This document shows positions 1 through 8,500 of a DNA stretch of 64,000 nt, in pieces. Under the pieces are notes generated by a model. The model was given only the letters and a program-made list of their open reading frames with translations. It had not been told where the DNA came from and ran no database searches. Positions within the stretch are counted from its first letter, which is position 1; each line of letters begins with the position of its first letter. The stretch spans positions 1-64,000 of the forward strand of contig MDVR01000007.1 of NCBI GenBank assembly GCA_001940725.1, given 5' to 3'. Source of the stretch: Candidatus Heimdallarchaeota archaeon LC_2 (GTDB lineage: Archaea > Asgardarchaeota > Heimdallarchaeia > Heimdallarchaeales > Kariarchaeaceae). The position numbers and the translations under genes were made by a program.

Positions 1-970
1 TGTTTCATTTATTTTTTATATAACTATAATTTACATGCTGAATTGGGTCAGCTTGCCGACTTGGGTGTGCAAAACAAAAGTATAAATTCCAACAAATATC
101 GAGCGATCGAGCGATTCATTTAGGAGATGTACAAAAATCATTGAAAATCAAGTATATATTTTTCATGATTCAATATTATTTTTAAGTTTTAGATATTCTA
201 ACTATTTGAGTGGCACTAGAAATTTTAACTGCTTTAGATTTTATTGCCTTTATAATTGAATCTTTTACTTTTGTCGCAATAATCGCCTATTATTTTGGGC
301 CTGGAACCAATATATCCAAATGCAGATCTATTGTTGTCGATGAAAATATATTGGGTTATTGGAGAATATCACTATATACCCAAAGTTTATCTGTTTGGCT
401 TGCTGCAATTTATACTTTTATTTTTCCCTCCCCTAGTCGTTTCTTGTTTCATTTAATTTTTTATATAACTATAATTTACATGCTGAATTGGGTCAGCTTG
501 CCGACTTGGGTGTGCAAAACAAAAGTATAAATTCCAACAAATATCGAGCGATCGAGCGATTCATTTAGGAGATGTACAAAAATCATTGAAAATCAAGTAT
601 ATATTTTTCATGATTCAATATTATTTTTAAGTTTTAGATATTCTAACTATTTGAGTGGCACTAGAAATTTTAACTGCTTTAGATTTTATTGCCTTTATAA
701 TTGAATCTTTTACTTTTGTCGCAATAATCGCCTATTATTTTGGGCCTGGAACCAATATATCCAAATGCAGATCTATTGTTGTCGATGAAAATATATTGGG
801 TTATTGGAGAATATCACTATATACCCAAAGTTTATCTGTTTGGCTTGCTGCAATTTATACTTTTATTTTTCCCTCCCCTAGTCGTTTCTTGTTTCATTTA
901 ATTTTTTATATAACTATAATTTACATGCTGAATTGGGTCAGCTTGCCGACTTGGGTGTGCAAAACAAAAG
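1..970. repeat. 445-bp tandem direct repeat, about 2.2 copies
   Basis: Bases 81-525 and 526-970 appear to be the same 445-bp unit, and bases 1-80 are the end of a further copy. Each unit runs from TATAAATTCC through a short untranslated stretch and the first 105 codons of a membrane-protein gene, ending at AAAACAAAAG. Only the last copy continues into the rest of the gene (971 onward). The leading partial copy lacks one A in the run near base 10 compared with 455-460. Each unit holds a tandem 8-mer, GAGCGATC then GAGCGATT (101-116 in the first full copy). Near-perfect identity means either very recent duplication or an assembly error; the sequence alone cannot separate them. Confidence 0.9.
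210..530 (+). pseudogene. Truncated duplicate of the membrane/thioredoxin-like protein gene
   Basis: This GTG-started frame encodes the same first 105 residues as the intact gene at 655, then stops one codon past the repeat junction at 525/526. It keeps the first membrane segments but lacks the rest of the membrane region and the thioredoxin-like tail. It arises purely from the 445-bp tandem repeat. It would be translated only if the duplication is real, and it is unlikely to be functional. Confidence 0.75.
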
Positions 971-1524
971 GCTATGGAGGCATGTGTAATTGTGACTTCT
1001 ATGGATACAATGATCTGACCCCTATGCTTACACTTAGCGCAATTGGTGGTTTAATTTTTGCTTTTATTGATTTAACAGCATCTCAATCAATTTTAATGTT
1101 GGCATTGCTCACATTTTTTGCTATAATTGTATTTTTCTTTTTACCAGAAAGAGAAGCGGTGCCCTTAAAATATCCTCCTGAGTTATTGCTACATTCAGTT
1201 GACGAACTCCAAGCCTTCTTACTTGAAAATCCTGCAGAAATTAAATTAATAACCTTGCTCAGGGACACCTGTGACTTCTGTGTCATTCAAGTAGATGAAA
1301 TTGCTCGAGTGCCTAAAGAACTTGTTCACTCCAGATTACGTATATTTGATTTATCTGTGCAGACCCTCGATCCAATACTAGCTTTAACGCTTAATCTACA
1401 TAATATCGATTTATCTAAAATGCCCGTCCCTTCAACTAGAATCTATGATCAAGGAATGGAAATAGAAATTAAGGATGGTGTTTTATCATCTCCCGAGATG
1501 GAACAACTTCTAAACCCATTTTAA
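655..1524 (+). CDS. Polytopic membrane protein with C-terminal thioredoxin-like domain
   Basis: The 289-residue protein begins with about five hydrophobic segments (roughly residues 8-30, 52-72, 78-97, 122-143 and 146-168), followed by a soluble tail of about 115 residues. The tail carries CDFC at 206-209 after a beta-strand-like stretch, and a VPSTRIY stretch about 60 residues later, placed like the cis-proline loop of thioredoxin folds. I infer a membrane-tethered thiol-disulfide protein; its partner is unknown. A CNCDF cluster near residue 110 lies between membrane segments and could be a second redox site. GTG is the start, as no ATG lies near the beginning of the frame. Family not recognised by name; the redox role is inferred from CxxC and fold order. 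Confidence 0.6.
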   Translation: MALEILTALDFIAFIIESFTFVAIIAYYFGPGTNISKCRSIVVDENILGYWRISLYTQSLSVWLAAIYTFIFPSPSRFLFHLIFYITIIYMLNWVSLPTWVCKTKGYGGMCNCDFYGYNDLTPMLTLSAIGGLIFAFIDLTASQSILMLALLTFFAIIVFFFLPEREAVPLKYPPELLLHSVDELQAFLLENPAEIKLITLLRDTCDFCVIQVDEIARVPKELVHSRLRIFDLSVQTLDPILALTLNLHNIDLSKMPVPSTRIYDQGMEIEIKDGVLSSPEMEQLLNPF

Positions 1525-1702
1525 TACTTGATTTGGCAATTTAAACATCAATAAAATTGAGCAAATCCTTACTCCTTTCTGATTTAAAAAATGATCATTT
1601 AAATTTGGTAAAATGAATATTTGCTAATCCAAGTTGATTAATTTAGCAGCTATGACTGGAATTTACAGATATTTCTTTAATAAGTAAAATTATTGATTAA
1701 TT

Positions 1703-2548
1703 GTGTTTTTACAACCTTCACTTGATGAAGATATAAAAAATTGGTTAAATGAAGATATTCCGAATTGGGATCCACATTCAGTAGGGATTGATCAAGAGCA
1801 CGACGTAAAAGCATCCATTATTGCGAAACAAGATGGCACAATATCAGGTGTTTCAGTACTTAAGAGAGTATTTGAGTTATGCAACATACAGGTAACAGTC
1901 AATGTAAATGATGGTTCTCACATTACAAAAGGGACAAATATATGTACTTTACTCGGAAAATCAATATCAATACTCCAAGCAGAAAGAACTGCACTTAATA
2001 TTTTTACTCATATGTCTGGTATCACCACAATGACTTCCAAAATGGTAGAGTTAGTCAGAAAAAATGGTTCTAATATTAAAATTGCTGGTACTCGCAAAAC
2101 ATTACCAGGTTTAAGAAAATATCAGAAATATGCAATTTATTGTGGTGGTGGAGATACTCATCGTATAAATTTAGAATCAATGATAATGCTAAAAGAGAAC
2201 CATATTTCTCAGTTTAATTCAATTACTGACGCAATACTGTCATACAAAGCAAAATCATCCTTTAGTTTGAAAATCGAAGTTGAAGTAAGAACATTGAAAG
2301 AGGCTTTAGAAGCAGCAAAACAAAATGTTGATATAATAATGTTAGATAATTTTGATTTATCAAAACTCACGGATACAATTAAACAAATAAAAAATATAAA
2401 TCGAGCAGTGTTAATTGAAATATCAGGAAGAATATCAATTGATAATATATCTGATTATTTGCAATATCCTGTAGATATAATATCTAGTGGTGCTTTAACT
2501 CATTCGAATGTTGTTTTTGATACAAGTTTGTTATTTGATGATTTGTAA
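1703..2548 (+). CDS. nadC: Nicotinate-nucleotide pyrophosphorylase (carboxylating)
   Basis: The enzyme converts quinolinate and PRPP to nicotinate mononucleotide, CO2 and pyrophosphate in de novo NAD synthesis, in the cytosol. The 281-residue length is normal for the family. Family signatures are clear: ERTALN at 94-99, TRKTLPGLR at 130-138 (phosphoribosyl and quinolinate binding), GGGDTHR at 148-154, and an EVEVRTL barrel strand followed by IMLDN. Translation starts at GTG 1703; no better start is seen. The neighbours are not NAD genes, so it probably stands alone. The assignment rests on motifs and is strong. Confidence 0.93.
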   Translation: MFLQPSLDEDIKNWLNEDIPNWDPHSVGIDQEHDVKASIIAKQDGTISGVSVLKRVFELCNIQVTVNVNDGSHITKGTNICTLLGKSISILQAERTALNIFTHMSGITTMTSKMVELVRKNGSNIKIAGTRKTLPGLRKYQKYAIYCGGGDTHRINLESMIMLKENHISQFNSITDAILSYKAKSSFSLKIEVEVRTLKEALEAAKQNVDIIMLDNFDLSKLTDTIKQIKNINRAVLIEISGRISIDNISDYLQYPVDIISSGALTHSNVVFDTSLLFDDL

Positions 2549-2582
2549 AATAAAGAGAATAAATTTATTATTTAATTATTGT

Positions 2583-3011
2583 TTAACAACAGCCACCGGA
2601 ATCAGAACCGCAGCCAGTAGCTTGTGCACTAGCATCACCACAACATGAGTCACCGCCGCAGCCACCACCACCCATTTGGGCTAAAAGTTCTTCTGCTTCC
2701 GGATTACTAATCCTAAATCCTTTCTTCTCTCCAGTTGTATCAAAATCAACTGTGGCACCTTCTACGTATTGATAAGAAATCTTATCAACTACCACTGGCA
2801 GTTCCTGAATAACGAATTCTGCATCATCTGGTTGTTTTTTCATATCAATCGCCATTCCGAATCCTACACCGCTTTGACCACTTTGAACAAAAATTCTAAG
2901 GAACAAACCTTCTTGATCTTGTTGTTTAATAACATCTTTTACTTGTGCTAAAGCTTGATCAGAGATTGTTACAAATGATGTTTCAGTTTTGCTTTCTTGA
3001 TCTAATACCAT
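2583..3011 (-). CDS. A-type (HesB/IscA-like) Fe-S protein with cysteine-rich tail
   Basis: The 142-residue protein has the HesB/IscA fold pattern: an LRIFVQSG strand, a GVGFGMAID strand, the EGATVDFD segment and the F-R-I-SNPEA segment near the end. A-type carriers help assemble or deliver Fe-S clusters. Two features differ from the family. The first ligand cysteine, normally in GGCSG, is absent here (GQSGVG). The C-terminus is extended to about 30 residues rich in Gly, Ser and Cys, with nine cysteines. Cluster binding may have moved to the tail, or the tail may bind other metals (inference). It is divergent from glpD. A TATA-like AATTTATAAAG on the minus strand (3040-3050) lies about 30 bases upstream of the ATG, predicting a very short leader. 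Confidence 0.8.
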   Translation of the reverse strand: MVLDQESKTETSFVTISDQALAQVKDVIKQQDQEGLFLRIFVQSGQSGVGFGMAIDMKKQPDDAEFVIQELPVVVDKISYQYVEGATVDFDTTGEKKGFRISNPEAEELLAQMGGGGCGGDSCCGDASAQATGCGSDSGGCC

Positions 3012-3159
3012 TTTAATCTAATTTATGTTTCGAATCATCCTTTATAAATTGTCCCTAAAGTAAATTAGTCAAAATATCTCCGAAATTTACTAATCAAATA
3101 TAAAATCAGACACGAATCGGAGTTTACTTGAATGTCAGGTTTTAATAAGTCATTGTCAA

Positions 3160-4788
3160 ATGGAAAATTTAATTCCTTCTAGATCCGATATGATTAAGTC
3201 AATATCTGACAAAGAATATGATGTTGTTATTGTTGGAGGGGGTGTGACAGGAGCAGGAGTTGCACGTGATGCGATTTTAAGAGGATTGAAAGTGTTACTA
3301 CTAGAAAAAGGAGACTTTGCCAGTGGTACAAGCTCTATGACAAGTAAAATGATACATGGAGGGTTAAGGTATTTAAAAAACTATGAATTCCGATTAGTAA
3401 GGCAGGCTGCACTCGAACGTAGAGTACATCTAGACATCGCACCACATTTAGCGGAAGTCAGGGAATTCCTTGTACCTTTGTATAAATGGAATCCAGACGG
3501 AACCTTTATGTTACGCCTAGGCTTAATATTGTATAACTTACTTGCTTTACCCAAAAGAATTGGAAAACATAAAAATTTGGATCCAAAGAAATTGGTTGAA
3601 AAAATGTCTCTTTTAGAAAATGATGACTTAATTGGAGGGGCACTTTTTCATGATGTGGTTACTAATGATGCGAGATTAACCTTAGCTAATTGTCTTTCTG
3701 CTGCAGCCGGAGGAGCAGATATAATTAATTATATGGAAATGGATTCTTGGGAAACTTATGATGGAGAAGTTCATGTAAAAGCCACAGATGTGTTGACGAC
3801 CAAAACATATGAAATCACAGCTAAATATATCATTTTATGTGTTGGTCCATGGTCACAAATAACAGAATCCAAAGGAATTGATTTTGAGGGACAAGCTAGA
3901 GTTCGACTAACAAGAGGAACACATATTGTTCTAAAGAAAAAAGTAATTGAATACCCGTGTCTTCTCATGAATGAAGATAATAGGCCTATATTTTTGATAC
4001 CTGGAGATAATTATGATTTAGCTGGAACAACAGATTTAGATCATGATGGCACTCCAGATGACGTTAAACCGACATTTGAAGAAGTTGAATATATTCTTAA
4101 TGCTGTCAACAAACTATTCCCAAATATGAAATATTCAGAAAATGATGTCATTGCATCTTTTGCAGGGGTTCGTCCTCTTGTTAGTAAAGAAGGGGTAAAA
4201 GAAGGAAAAGTATCAAGAGAACATTCAATATTCCAAGATCGAACAAATAGAACGGTCACAATTGTTGGTGGTAAGCTTACTACTTATAGAGTGATGAGTA
4301 AACAAGCATTGGATAAAGTGATCAAGGCCATGGGCACTTTGAAAGGAAAATGTATGACTCAAAAACTACCTCTATGGGGTGGAGAGGTAGATGATTGGGA
4401 GAGTTTCAAATCTGAGAAAATCGAAGAATTACAAAACGAGTTTTCATTGTCAAGTGCTTCTGCTAATATGTTAGTCAAATGGTATGGATCTGAAGTTGAC
4501 TATTTCAAGGAATTCATTAAACAAAATGGAACTACCTTGCTATTACCAAATCGACCTTGGTTAGAGGCTCAAGTAATTTATAGTTGTAGAGTCGAATTAG
4601 CACAGACACCCATTGATGTACTTCGTAGAAGGACCAATATTATGTTTGAAGAGAATAACGGAGAAAATATTCTTGATAAAGTTGTAGAACTCATGTCAGA
4701 AGAACTAAAATGGGATACTCAAAAACAAAACTTGATGAAAACTCAAACTTTGGAATACATTAATAATTTCATACGTGTATCAAAATAA
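3160..4788 (+). CDS. glpD: FAD-dependent glycerol-3-phosphate dehydrogenase
   Basis: The 542-residue protein oxidises sn-glycerol 3-phosphate to dihydroxyacetone phosphate, passing electrons to a membrane acceptor. The dinucleotide fold is at 21-37 (GGGVTGAGVARD), followed by GDFASGTSS at 51-59 and MIHGGLRYL at 64-72, both hallmarks of GlpD/GlpA. The C-terminal domain also matches GlpD. In archaea this bacterial-type enzyme usually serves glycerol catabolism, while archaeal lipids use glycerol-1-phosphate; here it could feed glycolysis or supply G3P. No glycerol kinase or GlpB/GlpC partner is in the window. It is transcribed divergently from the A-type Fe-S gene. An AT-rich TATA-like stretch lies at 3097-3107. 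Confidence 0.92.
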   Translation: MENLIPSRSDMIKSISDKEYDVVIVGGGVTGAGVARDAILRGLKVLLLEKGDFASGTSSMTSKMIHGGLRYLKNYEFRLVRQAALERRVHLDIAPHLAEVREFLVPLYKWNPDGTFMLRLGLILYNLLALPKRIGKHKNLDPKKLVEKMSLLENDDLIGGALFHDVVTNDARLTLANCLSAAAGGADIINYMEMDSWETYDGEVHVKATDVLTTKTYEITAKYIILCVGPWSQITESKGIDFEGQARVRLTRGTHIVLKKKVIEYPCLLMNEDNRPIFLIPGDNYDLAGTTDLDHDGTPDDVKPTFEEVEYILNAVNKLFPNMKYSENDVIASFAGVRPLVSKEGVKEGKVSREHSIFQDRTNRTVTIVGGKLTTYRVMSKQALDKVIKAMGTLKGKCMTQKLPLWGGEVDDWESFKSEKIEELQNEFSLSSASANMLVKWYGSEVDYFKEFIKQNGTTLLLPNRPWLEAQVIYSCRVELAQTPIDVLRRRTNIMFEENNGENILDKVVELMSEELKWDTQKQNLMKTQTLEYINNFIRVSK

Positions 4789-4861
4789 AAAGGTAGGTTT
4801 AAGCAACACAAGTATATAATAATCGATACCTTTTACTTTTAAGCATTTTCAAGAGACGATA

Positions 4862-5695
4862 GTGCAAGCACAAGATAGGGTAAGACTTGGTGGGGAAAAT
4901 GAGGCAGAAGAGCAACCTGTGATTTTCATAGGTCATGGAGACGCAAAAGTAGCGATAGAATTTGATGACTGGAGTGAGAACCTAACAACATTTCTAGAAA
5001 AATTCCCACCTCCTACTGCCATTGTGGTTCTTTCAGCTCATTGGACAACTGATAGTGTTATCAAGATCACATCAAATGCTCTACCAGATCAATTATATGA
5101 ATTTGAAGGGTTCCCTGAAGCACTTAATCAATTGACATACCCTTGTGATGGAGATCCAGAATTAGCTGCAATGTTAGCAGATATGTTAGAAAATGTAGGA
5201 TTAGAAGTTATTTTAGATGAAAACAGAGGAATAGATCATGGTGCCTGGATCCCGCTTTACATAGCTTTTCCAAATGCAGATGTTCCAGTAATCGAAATCT
5301 CATTACCTTTAAATGCGTCTCCTATGCAAATTATGAATATTGGAACCGAATTAACCAATCTTAGAAAACAGGGGGTCCTTCTAATAGGGAGCGGTAATTT
5401 AGTATTCAATTTGGAGCTTGCAGATCAGACTAACAAATATAAACAAGTAGAAAATTGGACTTTGGAGACAGATAAATGGATTGACCAACAATTGAACGAT
5501 GTAAATATTGAAGCTTTATTGGATTACAAAAAGCAGATGCCAAATTTAAAAAAAGCGGTACCAACTCTTGAACATTTTCTCCCCTTGTTTTTTGTCTTAG
5601 GAGCAATGAAACAAAAGGATCATTACATTACAATTTATGAGGGATACCACTATGGAACCGTCTCTATGAGATGTTTTGCGTTTACGTCACGTTAA
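4862..5695 (+). CDS. LigB/DODA-type extradiol ring-cleavage dioxygenase-like protein
   Basis: The 277-residue protein matches the class III extradiol dioxygenase family of which 4,5-DOPA dioxygenase (YgiD) is a member. It has an early IFIGHGD with His25, VVLSAHW with His60, the GIDHGAWIPL segment with His126, a VLLIGSGNLVFNL segment, and EGYHYGTVSMR near the end. These are the positions of the family's metal-ligand and catalytic histidines. The true substrate cannot be read from sequence and is often unknown for archaeal members. GTG is used as start; the first 15 residues look poorly conserved, so the real start could be slightly downstream. It sits alone between glpD and a DinB-like gene. 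Confidence 0.85.
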   Translation: MQAQDRVRLGGENEAEEQPVIFIGHGDAKVAIEFDDWSENLTTFLEKFPPPTAIVVLSAHWTTDSVIKITSNALPDQLYEFEGFPEALNQLTYPCDGDPELAAMLADMLENVGLEVILDENRGIDHGAWIPLYIAFPNADVPVIEISLPLNASPMQIMNIGTELTNLRKQGVLLIGSGNLVFNLELADQTNKYKQVENWTLETDKWIDQQLNDVNIEALLDYKKQMPNLKKAVPTLEHFLPLFFVLGAMKQKDHYITIYEGYHYGTVSMRCFAFTSR

Positions 5696-5705
5696 CAAAG
5701 GAAAA

Positions 5706-6215
5706 TTAATTCCGTTTTTTTGGTAAAGTTAAGGTCTTCCAATTTTCTGTTGTAATTAGTTTAACAATAAAAATGATCTGACCTAGATGTGCTGAATAAT
5801 GATCCATCTGACGGATGATAGCTTCAATTACTGTGTGAGGTTGAGATCGAATATTTATTATTTTCATTAAATCCTCTATTCGAAGATTTGAAATTGTTTC
5901 GAAGGTTATCTGCCAACCTTCCTCCCATTCTTGAATCAATTGCTCCTGGTCAATTTTGAGAAATTCATCAAATTCTGAATCTCTTTGACGAGTAGTTTTT
6001 TCACCATCAGTTGTCAAAAAATCGGTCCATCGAGATTTCATATTGCCACTAAAATGCCTTAGTAAAATTGATAAACTGTTAGAATCTTTGTCAGGTAGCC
6101 AGTGAAACATATCATAATCCAATACTTGATTAAATGATTTTTCAGCTCGTTCCTTGATTTTTTTAAGGGTTTCAATTATAGTTTCTAAAAAATGTTGACC
6201 TATTTCAGAACTCAT
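5706..6215 (-). CDS. DinB-superfamily protein, DUF1572-like
   Basis: This 169-residue, mainly helical protein has the DinB/YfiT four-helix arrangement: an HWLPDKDSNSLSILLRHFSGNM segment with His54 and a DHYSAHLGQI segment with His139 and His143. This histidine triad binds a divalent metal in the superfamily. Members are often thiol S-transferases or stress-induced proteins of unknown substrate. It ends ten bases from the convergent dioxygenase gene. The family call is good; the reaction is unknown. Confidence 0.8.
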   Translation of the reverse strand: MSSEIGQHFLETIIETLKKIKERAEKSFNQVLDYDMFHWLPDKDSNSLSILLRHFSGNMKSRWTDFLTTDGEKTTRQRDSEFDEFLKIDQEQLIQEWEEGWQITFETISNLRIEDLMKIINIRSQPHTVIEAIIRQMDHYSAHLGQIIFIVKLITTENWKTLTLPKKRN

Positions 6216-6333
6216 TAAACAAAGAGAAATTATGTTGTTCTAATCAGTTATGATTGAAGATATTTAGAATAATCTAACATTATCCCTAGAGAATCTAACA
6301 TCACATTTAATTGTAATAATTTAATAAAACAAA

Positions 6334-6366
6334 ATGGCTGATGACGATAAGCGAGGCCAAATGTGA
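6334..6366 (+). other. Possible ten-residue leader peptide overlapping the L15e start
   Basis: An ATG at 6334 opens a ten-codon frame (MADDDKRGQM) that ends in TGA at 6364-6366. The stop overlaps the GTG start of rpl15e as GTGA, the same junction style seen at 44265-44268 in this window. A TATA-like ATTTAATT at 6304-6311 would put transcription start near 6332, just before this ATG. The frame could couple translation to L15e. Alternatively it is chance, or the remnant of an N-terminal extension separated by a one-base error. Confidence 0.35.
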
Positions 6367-6953
6367 TTAAAGTGACATTATATCAAAGTGTTAGACAATT
6401 TTGGAGAGACCCAAACACACCTGAATTTAGAGAAATTCAAAGACCCAGATTAATACAATGGAGAAGAGAGAATTCTGTTGTGCGAGTAAAGAGACCTACT
6501 CGAATTGATAGAGCTAGAGCTCTTGGATACAAAGCCAAACAAGGTTATGTTATTGTTCGTACAAAAGTTCGACGTGGAGCACGCAGAATGAGTAGACCAC
6601 ATAAAGGTAGAAAAGGGAAAAATTTAGCAATCGATAGAACTCCTGGAAGAAATCTTAGAGCTATAGCTGAAACAAGAACCATCAGAAAATTCACAAATCT
6701 TGAAGTTCTTGGCAGTTATTGGGTCGGACAAGATGGTAAATCCAAATGGTTTGAGATCATAATGGTCGATCCAGTACACCCATCCGTAACCAACGATTCA
6801 AGAATTAGTTGGATAAAATCCAAAAAGCACACAAGAAGAGCATTTAGAGGATTAACTTCTGCTGGAAGAAAAGGCCGAGGATTGCACAATAAAGGAAAAG
6901 GTGCTGAAAAAGCAAGGCCCAGTGGTAGAGCACACGGTAATAGAAACAAATAG
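6363..6953 (+). CDS. rpl15e: 50S ribosomal protein L15e
   Basis: This is an archaeal/eukaryotic large-subunit ribosomal protein with no bacterial homologue. The 196-residue length is normal. Diagnostic blocks include YQSVRQFWRDP near the N-terminus, the RARALGYKAKQGYVIVR segment, GGRR-like RRGARRMSRPHKGRKGK, the LEVLGSYWVGQDGKSKWFE segment, and the basic C-terminus GRGLHNKGKGAEKARPSGR. The protein is strongly basic. GTG 6363 is taken as start; GTG 6372 is an alternative that places the conserved N-terminus closer to the family norm. It heads a four-gene operon with RNA-processing genes, a common archaeal arrangement. Confidence 0.95.
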   Translation: MIKVTLYQSVRQFWRDPNTPEFREIQRPRLIQWRRENSVVRVKRPTRIDRARALGYKAKQGYVIVRTKVRRGARRMSRPHKGRKGKNLAIDRTPGRNLRAIAETRTIRKFTNLEVLGSYWVGQDGKSKWFEIIMVDPVHPSVTNDSRISWIKSKKHTRRAFRGLTSAGRKGRGLHNKGKGAEKARPSGRAHGNRNK

Positions 6954-6988
6954 AATCAATATAGCATTTTTAAAAATGTGATATTTCA

Positions 6989-7447
6989 ATGATAAAATTA
7001 TCTAAAATATCCTTCTCAACAATTTCTTATGTAACTGAAGATGTTAATTTAGTTATAGAAAGCGTCAAACAGTGTATCCCTGAACAATTTAGGGATAGTA
7101 AATTTAATTTACAAAAAATGCAATCACAGTTTGGAGATAAACTAGTTCTGATTTCAAATGAATTCAAAAATAAAAATGCGATTTCTATTATTGAGTACCT
7201 AGCTTTGAAAATGTCAGATAAAGACAAGCGATTTTTAGGTAATAAATTGAAGGAAAGATTAGATATGGAAGACAGAATTTTTCATTTAAGATTTAATAAA
7301 TTCCTACCTCTCTCAAATCAAATTGCCCTGGGAGAAGGAAGTGACGTTATTAAGGTAGAAATAAAATACCAAGTTTTCACCTCCGATCAAAATACCTTTG
7401 AAAATGTTCGAAACTGTCTTGTAAAAGAAGGAATTATCCTAGAATGA
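6989..7447 (+). CDS. Exosome-associated RNA-binding protein, COG1325-like
   Basis: The 152-residue protein matches the archaeal COG1325/PF01877 RNA-binding family: an initial KISFSTISYVTEDVNLV strand region, a middle LALKMSDKDKRFLGNKLKERLDMEDRIFHLRFNKF segment, and a C-terminal IKVEIKYQVF strand. Family members lie beside Rpp30, Pop5 and exosome genes in archaea and are thought to act in RNA processing. Its stop overlaps the ATG of the next gene by 4 bases (7444-7447), showing co-translation. The exact role is not established. Confidence 0.8.
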   Translation: MIKLSKISFSTISYVTEDVNLVIESVKQCIPEQFRDSKFNLQKMQSQFGDKLVLISNEFKNKNAISIIEYLALKMSDKDKRFLGNKLKERLDMEDRIFHLRFNKFLPLSNQIALGEGSDVIKVEIKYQVFTSDQNTFENVRNCLVKEGIILE

Positions 7448-8118
7448 AGAATCTAATTTTTGATTTTGAATTAGATCTACTATCAAATTCAGAATATTCT
7501 GAAATTATTGATTTTCTTAATGTGACAGATGTAGGTATTGAGGCCCATATTTCAGATTTATTGGATTTAAACAAAGCAGGGAGTATTAATGGTTTCTCAA
7601 AATTAACTTTAAGGGAAAGTGAAGGAATAAATACAAAAAACCTGAAAAATGAGCTATCTAAGAATCGAAAGAAATTTGAATTAATCATTGTTGAGCCGCT
7701 CTCTGCAGGTGTAGCTGCGATTGCTGCTAGGGATCGTCGAGTGGATGGTGTAAGGATAAGTCAAAATTCTATGTTAAAAATATTTAATACAAGATATGGT
7801 AGAAGATTAAGTGAAAATAAAAAATTGGTTGTTATTGATTTGAGTTTATTTTGGGATGGTCATTTGGCAAAGAATTTACGACCCTTATTCAGAGTATTGA
7901 GATCCTTTTCAAAATGTAACTTACAATACATATTATCCAAAAAATCCAATCACGTATCAAAATTAAGGACATACAGAGGATTACAATCTATCGGGAGATT
8001 GCTTGGAATTAGCAATAAACAATCAGATCTCAAATCTCTTAAAGAGTTGATTAATAAAAATCAAAAGAAAATAGAAGGAAAAATCCCAATTGAAGGAGTG
8101 GAAATCATCGAATGGTAG
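7444..8118 (+). CDS. rnp3: RNase P protein component 3 (Rpp30)
   Basis: This is a protein subunit of archaeal RNase P, which removes the 5' leader from precursor tRNAs; it pairs with Pop5 to activate the catalytic RNA. The 224-residue protein fits the PHP-like TIM-barrel Rpp30 family, with FELIIVEPLSAGVAAIAARDRRVDGVRISQNS and the later VVIDLSLFWDGH segments typical. It overlaps both neighbours by short ATG/stop overlaps (7444-7447 and 8112-8118), so the four proteins are probably made together. Strong call from motifs and context. Confidence 0.92.
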   Translation: MKNLIFDFELDLLSNSEYSEIIDFLNVTDVGIEAHISDLLDLNKAGSINGFSKLTLRESEGINTKNLKNELSKNRKKFELIIVEPLSAGVAAIAARDRRVDGVRISQNSMLKIFNTRYGRRLSENKKLVVIDLSLFWDGHLAKNLRPLFRVLRSFSKCNLQYILSKKSNHVSKLRTYRGLQSIGRLLGISNKQSDLKSLKELINKNQKKIEGKIPIEGVEIIEW

Positions 8119-8438
8119 TAAAATTAGATCGAGTTAGATATATTCGTGTAGATTTCTTTGGTCAACCTCCTAGTATAGGCCATTTTATTAATGGACTGAG
8201 ATCAAACGTAAGAAAATTAAAAGGAGAGCTCTTCCTCGCAACTTCGAATCTTCATGTTGTTGAATATAAAGACAAATATGCAATAATAAAGTCTACAAAC
8301 AAATCTAGGGACACAATTGAAGCAGCTTTACAATTATTCGATTTTAATGAATTCATACTTGTTGTCAAAAAAGTTTCAGGCACATTGAAATCATTATCAA
8401 AGACTGCTATTGATGAAGAAAAAGATGAAATCGAATAA
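8112..8438 (+). CDS. rnp2: RNase P protein component 2 (Pop5)
   Basis: The 108-residue protein is the small RNase P subunit that partners Rpp30. The RYIRVDFFG opening, the YKDKYAIIKS strand followed by SRDTIEAALQL helix, and the late VVKKVSGTLKSL segment follow the Pop5 ferredoxin-like pattern. It starts 7 bases inside the 3' end of rnp3. It is the last gene of the operon; the next 200 bases hold the candidate structured RNA at 8501-8596. Confidence 0.9.
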   Translation: MVVKLDRVRYIRVDFFGQPPSIGHFINGLRSNVRKLKGELFLATSNLHVVEYKDKYAIIKSTNKSRDTIEAALQLFDFNEFILVVKKVSGTLKSLSKTAIDEEKDEIE

Positions 8439-8500
8439 TAAACTCTCTATTCATTAATGTCCTTTACTAACAATAATTAAAGACAAAAGACAATAATACC

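Noticed and set aside
3141..3149. TTTAATAAG as the glpD TATA box
   Set aside because: It is only 11-19 bases before the ATG, too close for an archaeal TATA box; 3097-3107 is better placed.
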